A stretch of DNA of 64,000 nucleotides from Pseudomonas sp. CCC3.1 (GCF_034347405.1 NZ_CP133778.1:806001-870000), one strand, 5' to 3'; positions 17,119 to 26,032 are shown, counted from the first letter of the stretch. Made by a program: numbers and translations. Notes: generated from the letters alone by a model not told the origin.

Positions 17119-18003
17119 ATGACCGTATTCTCGACTCTTCGCCGTTTTTGCCTCAGTGCTGTCGCTCTGGGCTTCGCTGCGCACGCGGCGGCGGCCCCGG
17201 CACCCTTGACCCTGGATGTTTACAACCCCGGCGCCGAGGCGATTTTTCCAGTGTCGTCAGTGCTGGTCAGCGGCGAGAAAGACGCGATTCTGGTCGATGC
17301 GCAGTTTGCCAAGGGCCAGGCCCAGCAACTGGTCGACAAAATCCGCGCCAGCGGCAAGCACCTGACCACCATCTACATCAGCCACGGCGACCCGGACTAT
17401 TACTTTGGCCTCGAAACCCTGACCAAGGCCTTCCCTGAAGCCAATGTGCTTGCCACGGCACCGACCGTTGAGCACATCAACCAGACCAAAGACGCCAAGC
17501 TGGCGTTCTGGGGGCCGAAAATGGGCGCCGATGTGCCGAACCAGTTAATCGTGCCGCAGGTCATGCAAGGCAACACGTTGGAACTTGAAGGCCATGAACT
17601 GGATGTCGTCGGACTGACCAGCCGCCAGCCGGAGCGCACCTTCGTCTGGATTCCATCGCTTAAAGCGGTGGTTGGTGGCGTGGTCGTGGCCGACAACCTG
17701 CATGTGTGGATGGCCGACACCCAGACCCCGCAGTCGCACCGGCAATGGCTGGGCACCTTGAAACGCATCGCCAGCTTGCAACCGAAAATCGTCGTGCCGG
17801 GGCATTACCTGGGCGAAAACGACCAATCAATGAACTCAGTGACCTTCACCCGCGATTACATCAAGGCATTTGATGAGGAAACCCTCAAAGCCAAGAACTC
17901 GGATGAACTGATCGCCGCGATGAAAAAGCGTTACCCGAATCTGGGTGAAGCGTCTTCGCTGGAGCTGAGCGCCAAAGTAGCGAAAGGCGAAATGAAGTGG
18001 TGA
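17119..18003 (+). CDS. Secreted MBL-fold protein with degenerate zinc motif
   Basis: 294 residues with a cleavable signal peptide (Ala-rich, cleavage near AHAAAA-AP). The fold follows metallo-beta-lactamase hydrolases: an early ILVDAQF strand, TIYISHGDPDYYFG (~85-97), GHELDVVGL, GGVVVADNLHVWM, VVPGHYLG. The core HxHxDH is reduced to H89-G-D91-P-D93-Y: the second His is Asp and the last His is Tyr, while the later Asp and His are kept. Zinc binding and activity may therefore differ from glyoxalase-II-like relatives. It sits in a probable two-gene operon with the NAD(P)-binding protein, divergent from a LysR regulator. Confidence 0.82.
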   Translation: MTVFSTLRRFCLSAVALGFAAHAAAAPAPLTLDVYNPGAEAIFPVSSVLVSGEKDAILVDAQFAKGQAQQLVDKIRASGKHLTTIYISHGDPDYYFGLETLTKAFPEANVLATAPTVEHINQTKDAKLAFWGPKMGADVPNQLIVPQVMQGNTLELEGHELDVVGLTSRQPERTFVWIPSLKAVVGGVVVADNLHVWMADTQTPQSHRQWLGTLKRIASLQPKIVVPGHYLGENDQSMNSVTFTRDYIKAFDEETLKAKNSDELIAAMKKRYPNLGEASSLELSAKVAKGEMKW

Positions 18004-18046
18004 TTTAACGCTGACCGCCACCCAATCCATCCAACAGGAGAACATC

Positions 18047-18664
18047 ATGAGCAACATTGCAATCATCGGAGCCACCGGTCGTGCGGGTAGCCAACTGCTG
18101 AAAGAAGCACTGCGTCGTGGTCATCGCGTGACAGCCATTGCTCGTCACGCTACGTCAAAAATCAGCCCGCATAAGGACGTTGTGATCAAGGACGTTGACG
18201 TCAACGACGCTCAGGCGTTGCAAGCGGCTGTTGCCGGAAGTGACGTAGTGCTCAGCGCCGCGCATTTTTCGACACTCGAACCTGAGGCAATCATCGAGCC
18301 GGTGAAAAAGGCCGGGGTGAAACGCCTGCTGTTTGTGGGCGGTGCGGGTTCGCTATTACTGCCGGACGACACCAAGGTCATCGAGAGCGAAGACTTCCCG
18401 GAAGCATACAAGCTAGAAGCGACGGCGGGCGGCAAGTACCTCGACACGCTGCGCAAAGAAAAGGACCTGGACTGGACCTTTATTTCGCCATCAGCCGAGT
18501 TTGTCGAAGGCGAGCGCACAGGCACCTTCCGTCTGGGCAAAGACCACCTGCTGGTCAGTGCTGAAGGCAAAAGCTGGATCACCTTCGCTGACTTCGCCAT
18601 CGCCATGCTGGATGAAGTCGAAGCGCCCAAGCACTCGCGCCAGCGGTTCACTGTCGGCTACTAA
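18047..18664 (+). CDS. NAD(P)-dependent oxidoreductase, NmrA/YwnB-like
   Basis: 205 residues with a perfect AGGAGAACATC-ATG start. An N-terminal Rossmann motif (AIIGATGRAGSQLLKEALRRG) is followed by a short atypical SDR fold (RLLFVGGAGSL, DWTFISPSAEF). These small NAD(P)H-binding proteins resemble YwnB/BVR-B type reductases; the substrate is unknown. It starts 43 bases after the MBL-fold gene and is probably under the same LysR regulator. Confidence 0.85.
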   Translation: MSNIAIIGATGRAGSQLLKEALRRGHRVTAIARHATSKISPHKDVVIKDVDVNDAQALQAAVAGSDVVLSAAHFSTLEPEAIIEPVKKAGVKRLLFVGGAGSLLLPDDTKVIESEDFPEAYKLEATAGGKYLDTLRKEKDLDWTFISPSAEFVEGERTGTFRLGKDHLLVSAEGKSWITFADFAIAMLDEVEAPKHSRQRFTVGY

Positions 18665-18681
18665 ACACCCCGCTGACCCTC

Positions 18682-18749
18682 TGTAGGAGCGAGCTTGCCT
18701 CGCGATCTTTTAAAGATCAAAAGATCGCGAGACAAGCTCGCTCCTACAC
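18682..18749. repeat. REPIN overlapping a LysR stop codon
   Basis: TGTAGGAGCGAGCTTGCCTC ... GAGACAAGCTCGCTCCTACA around a centre of TTTAAAGATCAAAAGATC. The right arm overlaps the last codons of the minus-strand gene at 18744: the stop TAG is the TAG of the REP arm. Confidence 0.9.
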
Positions 18750-19631
18750 GGGATTTGCGGTGGCTTGTGCTACCAGCCAATCCATCAATTCGCGCAACGG
18801 CGGCGCAGGCTCGCTGCGCGGTGAACTCACCAGCAGGTAGGCCGCGCCGGTGCGCACCTTCAAATCAAAAGGCACCGCCAGCCGCCCGGCCTGCAAGTCG
18901 TCGCCGATCAACGACCAGTCACCTATCGCAACGCCGTTACCTTGCGCGGCCACCGTCATGGCCAGGTCCAGGGTGTCGAAGTATTGGCTCTGACGAATGG
19001 TCGAGGCGTCTGCCCCGGCCACACTGAGCCAGTGAGCCCAGTCCCGCTGGTCTCGGCTGGGGTGCAACAAGGTGTGTTGCTCAAGGTGGCTCAAGCGATT
19101 GATCGCCTCGCGGCCTTCCAGTAAATGCGGGGCGCAGACCGGTATCAGTAGTTCGTCAAACAGGTGTTGCCCCACACGTTTTGGCCCCGGTAGCGGGCTG
19201 TAAACCACGGCGGCATCGAAGGCTTCGCGGCGAAAATCGACCCCATGCTGCACGCTGCTGGTCAGCTCGACGGGCACGTCCGGGCGCAGTTTTTGCCATT
19301 GCATCAGCTTGGGCAGCAGCCAGCGCAGCATGCAGGTCGGGGCTTTGATTTGCAGTGGCGTGCGGCGGATGCTGGCGTGTTCGACGGCTTCCCCGATCAA
19401 ATCAAACACCTGCTCGATACGCGGGTACAGCGCCTGGCCCTGTTCGGTCAGGCTCAGTCCACGGGCCTGCCGATAAAACAGGGGATAGCCCAGGTGCTCC
19501 TCAAGTCCGGCTATTTGGCGACTGACCGCGCCTTGGGTGATGTGCAATTGTTCACCGGCGCGGGTGAAGTTGCAGCATTGGGCCGTGATCAAAAAGGTGT
19601 GCAGCGCGGGCAACGGTGGGAGGCGTTTCAT
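18744..19631 (-). CDS. LysR-family regulator (GcvA-like)
   Basis: 295 residues. The opening MKRLPPLPALHTFLITAQCC and the helix-turn-helix TRAGEQLHITQGAVSRQIAG are typical of GcvA-type LysR regulators. Its stop codon lies inside a REPIN arm. It is divergent from the ThDP-dependent decarboxylase at 19746, with about 114 bases between starts, so it probably controls that gene. The ligand is perhaps an arginine-derived keto acid, by context only. Confidence 0.88.
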   Translation of the reverse strand: MKRLPPLPALHTFLITAQCCNFTRAGEQLHITQGAVSRQIAGLEEHLGYPLFYRQARGLSLTEQGQALYPRIEQVFDLIGEAVEHASIRRTPLQIKAPTCMLRWLLPKLMQWQKLRPDVPVELTSSVQHGVDFRREAFDAAVVYSPLPGPKRVGQHLFDELLIPVCAPHLLEGREAINRLSHLEQHTLLHPSRDQRDWAHWLSVAGADASTIRQSQYFDTLDLAMTVAAQGNGVAIGDWSLIGDDLQAGRLAVPFDLKVRTGAAYLLVSSPRSEPAPPLRELMDWLVAQATANPV

Positions 19632-19745
19632 GTGAGGTCAGCCATGAGTCCAGGACATGGCTAGTATGAGCAGGTTTGCGTTGTGCCCGCTACACGCGCT
19701 CGCTTCAATGGCTCATTACTTGAGCACAAGAAGAGGGCAGGACAC

Positions 19746-21383
19746 ATGGCGACGTGCGGCGAAGTACTGGTCAAGTTGCTGGAAGCGTATGGGGTTGAGC
19801 AGGTGTTTGGCATCCCTGGCGTGCACACGGTCGAGTTGTATCGCGGGCTGGCCGGTTCACGAATCAATCACGTGACCCCGCGCCACGAGCAGGGCGCAGG
19901 CTTTATGGCCGATGGCTATGCGCGCACCAGCGGCAAGCCGGGGGTGTGTTTCATCATCACCGGGCCGGGCATGACCAACATCACCACGGCCATGGGCCAG
20001 GCTTACGCGGACTCGATCCCGATGCTGGTGATCTCCAGCGTGCAGTCGCGCAGCCAGTTGGGCGGCGGGCGTGGCAAGTTGCATGAATTGCCGAACCAGA
20101 GCGCGCTGGTGGCTGGCGTCGCGGCTTTTTCCCACACCTTGATGTCGGCGGCCGAGTTGCCGGGCGTGCTGGCGCGGGCTTTTGCGTTGTTTCAGGCCGG
20201 TCGGCCGCGGCCGGTGCACATTGAAATCCCGCTGGACGTGCTGGTAGAAAACGCCGATGCCTTGCTCGCCAGCCTGCCGGTCAACATCGCGCGCCCGGGT
20301 GCAGCGCCCGCTGCCGTCAAGGCGATGAGTGAGCGTCTGGCCCACGCCAAGCGCCCGCTGATTCTGGCGGGCGGTGGGGCGATCGACGCGGCCCCGGCGC
20401 TGCTGCAATTGGCTGAACGTCTGGGGGCGCCGGTGGCGCTGACCATCAATGCCAAAGGCATGCTGCCTTCGGCGCACCCGTTGTTGATCGGTTCCACCCA
20501 AACGCTGGTCGAGACCCGGGCCTTGGTGGCCGAGGCCGACGTGGTCTTGGCGATCGGCACCGAGTTGGCCGAAACCGATTACGACGTGACCTTTGCCGGT
20601 GGCTTTGACATTCCCGGGGTCTTGCTGCGCATCGATATTGACCCGGACCAGACCGTGCGCAATTACCCACCCGCGCAGGCCTTGGTGGCCGATGCCCGGC
20701 TGGCCGCCGAAGCGTTGTTGGCGCGCATCAACGCTCAACCGCTGCCTGAGCGCACGGCTGACTGGGGAGCGACGCGAGCCGCCCGTTTACGAACGGCACT
20801 GGCCATTGGCTGGGATGCACCGACCCTGGCGCAAACGCACTTTTTGCAGACTGTTTTCGACGTGTTGCCTGACGCCGTGTGCGTGGGCGACTCGACCCAG
20901 CCGGTGTACACCGGCAACCTGACCTTTAACCCCGAACAGCCGCGCCGCTGGTTCAACTCATCAACCGGCTACGGGACCCTCGGTTACGCCTTGCCCGCCG
21001 CCATCGGCGCGTGGCTGGGGCGTTGCGCTGACGGCCGGCCCGCGGGCCCGGTGCTGTGCCTGATCGGCGATGGCGGGTTGCAATTTACCCTGTCTGAACT
21101 GGCCTGCGCCGTTGAAGCACGCACGCCGATCATCGTGTTGCTGTGGAACAACCAAGGCTATGGCGAAATCAAAAAATACATGCTCAATCGCGCCATCGAG
21201 CCGGTCGGGGTCGACATCTACACCCCGGATTTTATCGGCGTGGCCAAAGCTCTGGGTTGCACGGCGTTGACGGTCGAGGGCGAAGCACAATTGCGTGCCG
21301 CGCTGGCCAGTGCCGCCGACCGCCAAGGGCCGACCGTGATTGAAATCGACGAGCAGCACTGGCAGCAATCGCGGGCTTCATAG
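19746..21383 (+). CDS. aruI: ThDP-dependent 2-oxoacid decarboxylase, AruI-like
   Basis: 545 residues from the ATG at 19746; an upstream in-frame extension to 19683 is not family-like. It has the three domains of the acetolactate synthase/pyruvate decarboxylase group: PYR domain with catalytic Glu48 in TPRHEQGAGFMADGYAR, a middle domain, and the ThDP-binding GDG...NN motif (LIGDGGLQFT ... LLWNNQGYGEI). It is best matched to 5-guanidino-2-oxopentanoate decarboxylase (AruI) of the arginine transaminase pathway. The aminotransferase AruH is not adjacent, so acetolactate synthase-like or another decarboxylase remains possible. Confidence 0.8.
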   Translation: MATCGEVLVKLLEAYGVEQVFGIPGVHTVELYRGLAGSRINHVTPRHEQGAGFMADGYARTSGKPGVCFIITGPGMTNITTAMGQAYADSIPMLVISSVQSRSQLGGGRGKLHELPNQSALVAGVAAFSHTLMSAAELPGVLARAFALFQAGRPRPVHIEIPLDVLVENADALLASLPVNIARPGAAPAAVKAMSERLAHAKRPLILAGGGAIDAAPALLQLAERLGAPVALTINAKGMLPSAHPLLIGSTQTLVETRALVAEADVVLAIGTELAETDYDVTFAGGFDIPGVLLRIDIDPDQTVRNYPPAQALVADARLAAEALLARINAQPLPERTADWGATRAARLRTALAIGWDAPTLAQTHFLQTVFDVLPDAVCVGDSTQPVYTGNLTFNPEQPRRWFNSSTGYGTLGYALPAAIGAWLGRCADGRPAGPVLCLIGDGGLQFTLSELACAVEARTPIIVLLWNNQGYGEIKKYMLNRAIEPVGVDIYTPDFIGVAKALGCTALTVEGEAQLRAALASAADRQGPTVIEIDEQHWQQSRAS

Positions 21384-22307
21384 GCTCATGCGCAGGCGCG
21401 CCAGATCCCGTACCGGCGGCGCGCCAAACTGTCGGCTGTACTCGCGGCTGAATTGCGAAGGGCTTTCATAACCCACGCGATAACCTGCCGCCGAAGCATC
21501 GAGCCCCTCGCTGAGCATCAGCCGTCGCGCTTCGTTAAGGCGCAATTGCTTTTGGTACTGCAACGGGCTCATGGCGGTCACGGCCTTGAACCGATGGTGG
21601 AGTGTCGACACGCTCAAATTGGCTTCACGGGCCAGGTTGTCGATGCGCAGCGGTTGCTCGAAATTACCGTTGAGCCACGAAATAGCCCGGCTGACGCGGT
21701 GGGTTTGACTGTTCTCGCTGGCAATTTCATACAAGCGATAACCCTGCGGACTGCGCAGCAAGCGATACAAGATCTCACGACGAATGAGAGGCGCGAGCAT
21801 GGCGATGTCTTTCGGCGTATCGAGCAACCGCGTCAGGCGCAACAAGGCGTCGAGCATCGGTTGGTCGATGGGTTCAACGTACAGCCCGCGCCCTGTAGGT
21901 CGCGAAGGCACACCCATGGGGCCTGCCTCGTTGAGCAAGGTGGTGATTTCTGCCGGATCAATATCAAGGCGCAAGGCCAATATCGGTTTTTCGGGAGACA
22001 CCTCTACCACGCGCCCACTGATGGGCATCGACACCGAAACCATCAGGTAATTGAGGGGGTCGTAGGCAAAGTACTCATCGGCCAGGCGCACTTCTTTGCG
22101 GCCCTGAGCCATGATGCACAACGCGGGTTTGGGCAGGCTGGGCGAAAAACCGCTGGGCTGGCTGTAGCGCGACACAAATAGCGCCTTGACACCCGTTTCG
22201 AATGAACCGTCGTCGGGGGTGTGCCGGTAAATCAGGTCAGCCAGTTCCACGCGCTGTTTTTCAAGCGCGGGGTCGAGCGCGGGTCGCGGCGGTTCCAGCA
22301 GTGACAT
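21378..22307 (-). CDS. AraC-family regulator with AraC_N domain
   Basis: About 309 residues from the ATG at 22307, nine bases after GAGG; a further upstream ATG overlaps that site. The N-terminal half (KALFVSRYSQPSGFSPSLPK, ALRLDIDPAEIT) is the AraC_N domain found in YqhC-type regulators, and the C-terminal half carries two helix-turn-helices (IDNLAREANLSVSTLHHRF; AAGYRVGYESPSQFSREYSR). Its stop overlaps the end of the convergent decarboxylase gene by six bases. YqhC-type proteins respond to aldehydes in E. coli; the target here may be the monooxygenase at 22627. Confidence 0.85.
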   Translation of the reverse strand: MSLLEPPRPALDPALEKQRVELADLIYRHTPDDGSFETGVKALFVSRYSQPSGFSPSLPKPALCIMAQGRKEVRLADEYFAYDPLNYLMVSVSMPISGRVVEVSPEKPILALRLDIDPAEITTLLNEAGPMGVPSRPTGRGLYVEPIDQPMLDALLRLTRLLDTPKDIAMLAPLIRREILYRLLRSPQGYRLYEIASENSQTHRVSRAISWLNGNFEQPLRIDNLAREANLSVSTLHHRFKAVTAMSPLQYQKQLRLNEARRLMLSEGLDASAAGYRVGYESPSQFSREYSRQFGAPPVRDLARLRMSL

Positions 22308-22519
22308 GTGAAGTTTCCTCATAACAGACGCGGTGTAGGCACAGCTTAAGTTTGTGCAAGGCGAGGGGGTAGCCAATTTCTGTCGCAGTCTTGCCTGATC
22401 CTGCGAGTGCCGGGTATCAAGCGCCTGACGCTGGCGTAACAGACGTGGAGTATTGCTCGAAACCTCGACAAATGGGTGCTGCGGCTTGCTCAAAGGTGAC
22501 AACGTGCCAAGACGATGTT

Positions 22520-22535
22520 TTGCAGAATCGTGCAA
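22520..22535. promoter_or_regulatory. Candidate operator TTGCA-N6-TGCAA
   Basis: A perfect five-base inverted repeat with six-base centre (TTGCAGAATCGTGCAA) lies in the 319-base gap between the AraC regulator and the ABM gene. It is a possible regulator site. Nothing else was recognised in this gap. Confidence 0.3.
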
Positions 22536-22626
22536 GCCTGGGGCAGAAATCGACTAACGCCGTTGGTCGCCGGGCCTTAAGATTTGAATCTCCCCCCTAA
22601 TGCCACTTTCCTTTGTGGAGGCCTCC

Positions 22627-22956
22627 ATGCCCCAGCACACTGCTGTCAGTCATCTGACGTTGGTTCGCGCTCGCGTCGGGTGTTCGGCTCAGGTCCACGC
22701 CTGTTTGAAGCAATTGATTGAACCCTCGCGGCAAACGCCCGGTTGCCTGCACTTTGCCCTGCAGCATTGCGACAACGACCCGTTACTGTGGCATGTCGCC
22801 GGTTATTGGGAGAGTGAGCTTGCGATGCAGGCGTACTTCAATTCTCCGTTGATGGACGTTTTCAGCGTGCTGCTCAACCAGCACGTGATCGACAGCCTGG
22901 ACTTTCAGACCTTCAACGAACACGCGTCTGCCCAAATGCACAAGCAGGCCAGTTAA
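22627..22956 (+). CDS. Antibiotic biosynthesis monooxygenase (ABM) domain protein
   Basis: 109 residues from the ATG at 22627, which follows GGAGG by five bases. The dimeric alpha-beta ABM fold is suggested by VSHLTLVRARVG, PGCLHFALQHCDNDPLLWHV and YWESELAMQAYFNSP, close to YgiN-like quinol monooxygenases. Such small cofactor-free enzymes oxidise quinols or act as stress proteins. The AraC regulator reading away at 22307 may control it. Confidence 0.8.
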   Translation: MPQHTAVSHLTLVRARVGCSAQVHACLKQLIEPSRQTPGCLHFALQHCDNDPLLWHVAGYWESELAMQAYFNSPLMDVFSVLLNQHVIDSLDFQTFNEHASAQMHKQAS

Positions 22957-22997
22957 GCGGGTAGAATGCCGCCTTTTCACTGGCCGGGATGTGAAGC

Positions 22998-23240
22998 ATG
23001 GCGCGTAAAGAATTTAAAGACTTTGAAGCGGTATCGGCAGTTGTCCCGGTAGAACTGGGGGTTCCTGGGGCTTACAACGCAGCGATTGCGGTCAAAGCCT
23101 TGTACGAAGGTGGAGCGCCGCGCTTTCACAAACTCCTGATCGACCAGACCTTTGCAACCGCCACGGCAGCCGATGCCGCAGCGCAAAACCACCTGCAAAA
23201 CCTGCTAGACGTCACTGAAGACGGCGAGCTGGTCTGGTAG
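22998..23240 (+). CDS. Conserved 80-residue hypothetical protein
   Basis: A short soluble protein, MARKEFKDFEAVSAVVPVEL..., with no membrane segment or known motif. It ends one base before the stop of the convergent flavin reductase gene. Codon usage fits the surrounding genes, so I think it real; the function is unknown. Confidence 0.65.
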   Translation: MARKEFKDFEAVSAVVPVELGVPGAYNAAIAVKALYEGGAPRFHKLLIDQTFATATAADAAAQNHLQNLLDVTEDGELVW

Positions 23241-23861
23241 TTATTTTGGGCGGTGCATTTTGAACAGCGCCTCTGGGCCGAGCTGGAAATAATCCGCCGG
23301 GCCGCCGCCGCGCAAAATCGGTTCGGCGGCAGCTGTGTCGTAAATCCCGTCTTTAAGCAGGTGCTTGGCGATATGCACGGCTACCACCTCTCCCAGAATC
23401 AGCCAGCTCGGCACTAATGCTGTGTCGGCGCGTTGTAGCTGAATAATCTGCGTCACCTTGCATTCAAACGACACCGGTGTTTCGGCCACCCGTGGCACGC
23501 TCACCACGCGAGAAGCCACTGTCGTCAGGCCCGCCAATGCAAACTCATCCACCTCGGGCCCGACAGGCGCGCAGCTTTGATTCATCGCCTCGGCCAAAGG
23601 GCGCGTGGCCAGGTTCCAGACAAACTCACCGGTTTGCTCAATGTTATTGAGGCTGTCTTTGCGGCCCACACTGCAAAAACCAATGATGGGCGGGATGTAA
23701 TTAAACGCGTTGAAAAAGCTGTACGGCGCGAGATTCAGCCGACCTTGAGCATCCTGCGACGAAATCCAGCCAATCGGGCGCGGCCCGACAATCGCATTGA
23801 ACGGATCATGGGGCAGGCCGTGGCCCTGAGAAGGCTCGTAAAAGTGAATATCGTCATGCAT
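23241..23861 (-). CDS. Flavin reductase-like FMN-binding protein
   Basis: About 206 residues from the ATG at 23861 (a second ATG at 23870 is possible; neither has a clear ribosome site). The FMN-binding split-barrel family is seen in FNAIVGPRPIGWISSQDAQG, NLAPYSFFNAFNYIPPIIGF and the KDSLNNI-GEFVWNL segment. Proteins of this type supply reduced FMN or act as flavoprotein oxygenases. It is convergent with the small hypothetical gene on the plus strand. Confidence 0.85.
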   Translation of the reverse strand: MHDDIHFYEPSQGHGLPHDPFNAIVGPRPIGWISSQDAQGRLNLAPYSFFNAFNYIPPIIGFCSVGRKDSLNNIEQTGEFVWNLATRPLAEAMNQSCAPVGPEVDEFALAGLTTVASRVVSVPRVAETPVSFECKVTQIIQLQRADTALVPSWLILGEVVAVHIAKHLLKDGIYDTAAAEPILRGGGPADYFQLGPEALFKMHRPK

Positions 23862-23982
23862 GGCAGGCATCCGCAAACAGCTGAGATAGAGGGGCCATAT
23901 AGTGCAAGGCATTTTCCGTGAAGACAAATGCTGGGTATCCGGCCGGTTGTTTGATCAGGCGTGTGACCTTGATAAACGATGC

Positions 23983-24017
23983 CCCCAAAAACGATTAAGC
24001 CCGGCCGAAGCCGGGCT
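23983..24017 (-). terminator. Terminator of the tandem-repeat protein gene
   Basis: AGCCCGGC-CGAA-GCCGGGCT stem with an A-rich left flank (ccaaaaacgatta), which reads as a T-tail on the minus strand. It follows the stop at 24037 by 20 bases. Confidence 0.75.
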
Positions 24018-24036
24018 GGGATGCCAATTTCAGGTC

Positions 24037-24372
24037 TTAGCTGATGCTGGCGCCTTTGGTGCGATCGTAGCCATCTTCAGCAAAAGTCGCCGACTGGGTT
24101 TTGTCGTAGCCGTCTTCAGCAAAAGTTGCCGAGTGGGTTTTGTCGTAGCCATCTTCAGCAAAAGTTGCCGAGTGAGTTTTGTTGTAGCCGTCTTCAGCAA
24201 AGGTTGCCGAGTGAGTTTTGTTGTAGCCATCTTCAGCAAAGGTCGCTGAGCGAGTGCTGTTGTAGCCATCCTCGGCAAAGGTCGAAGACTGAGTACGATC
24301 AAAACCATCAGCGGCAAACGTGTTGAAAGCCAAGGCCGAAAGGACAGCTGCGAGGATTAATTGGGTTTTCAT
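24037..24372 (-). CDS. Secreted 13-residue tandem-repeat protein
   Basis: 111 residues from the ATG at 24372, preceded by AGGAG with good spacing. A typical signal peptide (MKTQLILAAVLSALAFNTFA) precedes a mature part made almost entirely of seven 13-residue units of the form DG(Y/F)(D/N)xTxSATFAE; the first and last units are the most diverged. The DNA repeats at 39-bp periodicity. I know of no function. Regular Asp-Gly-Tyr with Thr/Ser could suggest a small surface, envelope or calcium-binding repeat protein, but that is guesswork. It stands alone with its own terminator. Confidence 0.85.
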   Translation of the reverse strand: MKTQLILAAVLSALAFNTFAADGFDRTQSSTFAEDGYNSTRSATFAEDGYNKTHSATFAEDGYNKTHSATFAEDGYDKTHSATFAEDGYDKTQSATFAEDGYDRTKGASIS

Positions 24373-24660
24373 GATGTTGCTCCTGTTACGTGATTGGGTA
24401 GGTGCAGCGGGTATGGGTTTAAGACTACGCCGATTAATTTGATTAAAAAGCGCAAAAAATAGCGCAAAACAATCATTAAATTCGATGTATATGCCCGCGC
24501 GAAAACCGGTTCTAAAGGGTGTTTGAGCTTTCATTCGCAAAAGACTCAAGACAGGTCTGAACTGAGATTTCGTTGAGGTTGATAGTGAGCTAACAGAATT
24601 AACTGACAATTAATTGGAAGAGTTCTTACAAGGGGGGGGTAGAGCGGGGAGGATGTAACA

Positions 24661-24692
24661 CCTGTAGTCGCTGCTTGCGGCAGCGACTACAG
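24661..24692. repeat. Short REP hairpin, TGTAGTCGCTG type
   Basis: CCTGTAGTCGCTG-CTTGCGG-CAGCGACTACAGG forms a perfect 13-bp stem 15 bases beyond the kgtP stop and may terminate kgtP. A related sequence follows phoQ at 32513. Confidence 0.8.
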
Positions 24693-24706
24693 GCAAACTC
24701 AGGTGC

Positions 24707-26032
24707 TTAGTCAGTCTCGATCCGCGAATGGGTACGGGTGTCTTTCATGGTCGCGTACACCAGCAGCGAGCAGGCGATACACGCCGTTACATACCAGTAG
24801 TAGCCGGTTTCCATACCTGCACTTTTGAACCACAGTGCGATGTATTCAGCGGTACCACCGAAGATCGACACCGTCAGTGCGTAAGGCAAGCCAACGCCCA
24901 GCGCGCGGATTTCGGTCGGGAACAGCTCAGCCTTCACCACCGCGTTGATCGAGGTGTAGCCGCTGACAATGATCAGCGCTGCCATGATCAGGAAGAACGC
25001 GCCCCACCACGTGGTGATGGTGTGCAAGGTGGTCAGGATCGGCACGGTGAACAGGGTGCCCAGAACGCCGAAGGCAATCAGGATCGGACGACGGCCGATT
25101 TTGTCAGACAAACCGCCTACCAGCGGCTGAATGCACATGAACAGAAACAGCGTAGCGGCGGAAATCGTGGTGGAGTCGGAGATGCTCATCCCGACCGTGT
25201 TCACCAGGTATTTCTGCATGTACGTGGTGTAGGTGTAAAACGCCAGCGTACCGCCCATGGTTAGACCGACGACGGTCATCAGTTCTTTTGGATGACGCAG
25301 CAAGGTGCGCATGGCGCTTTCTTTTGGCTTGACCTTGGTCTTTTTGAACGACTCGGTCTCTTCCATGCCACGACGCAGATAGAGCGCGACCACCGCACAC
25401 AGGGCGCCGATCACAAACGGGATCCGCCAGCCCCAGCTGTACAGCTGTTCTTCGGTCAGGGTTTGTTGCAGCACGATCAACACGCCCAGCGCGATGAGCT
25501 GACCCGAGATCAGGGTCACGTACTGGAAGCTGGAGAAGAAGCCACGGCGTTCTTTAGTGGCCATTTCACTGAGGTAAGTGGCCGAGGTGCCGTATTCGCC
25601 ACCCACCGACAAACCTTGCAGCAAACGGGCGAACACCAGCAGGACCGGGGCCCAGACGCCAATGGTTTCGTAACCTGGCGACAGTGCAATCACCAGCGAG
25701 CCGAAACACATCAGCAGCACTGAGGCCATCAATGCAGCTTTACGGCCTTTGCGGTCTGCGTACAGACCCATCAGCCAGCCACCGATCGGGCGCATCAAAA
25801 AGCCCACGGCAAAAATGGCAGCGGTATTGAGCAGTTGAGCCGTGGTGTCGCCTTTCGGGAAAAAGGCCTTGGCGAAGTACAGCGAGAAGGCGGCGTAAAC
25901 GTACCAGTCGTACCACTCGACCATGTTGCCGACCGAACCACTGAAAATGGATTTGATACGGCTGGACGTGGATTTTGCTTTGAGGGGTGCAGAAGACGCT
26001 GACCCGGCAGGCAGGGTGCTTGAGTTATCCAT
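24707..26032 (-). CDS. kgtP: Alpha-ketoglutarate permease, MFS MHS family
   Basis: 441 residues with twelve hydrophobic helices. The start at 26032 has AAGGA eight bases upstream. The metabolite:H+ symporter signature is clear: SVGNMVEWYDWYVYAAFSLY at the first helix, GGWLMGLYADRKGRK (motif A) and LLQGLSVGGEYGTSATYLSE. These match KgtP and the P. aeruginosa C5-dicarboxylate carrier. It takes up alpha-ketoglutarate with protons. Upstream are a sigma-54 promoter and a pair of palindromes, then the sigma-54 activator and its kinase on the same strand, so induction by external dicarboxylate is likely. Confidence 0.92.
   Translation of the reverse strand: MDNSSTLPAGSASSAPLKAKSTSSRIKSIFSGSVGNMVEWYDWYVYAAFSLYFAKAFFPKGDTTAQLLNTAAIFAVGFLMRPIGGWLMGLYADRKGRKAALMASVLLMCFGSLVIALSPGYETIGVWAPVLLVFARLLQGLSVGGEYGTSATYLSEMATKERRGFFSSFQYVTLISGQLIALGVLIVLQQTLTEEQLYSWGWRIPFVIGALCAVVALYLRRGMEETESFKKTKVKPKESAMRTLLRHPKELMTVVGLTMGGTLAFYTYTTYMQKYLVNTVGMSISDSTTISAATLFLFMCIQPLVGGLSDKIGRRPILIAFGVLGTLFTVPILTTLHTITTWWGAFFLIMAALIIVSGYTSINAVVKAELFPTEIRALGVGLPYALTVSIFGGTAEYIALWFKSAGMETGYYWYVTACIACSLLVYATMKDTRTHSRIETD

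Noticed and set aside
24030..24370. CRISPR-like array of 39-bp repeats
   Set aside because: The repeats are contiguous, have no unique spacers and encode an in-frame repeat protein.
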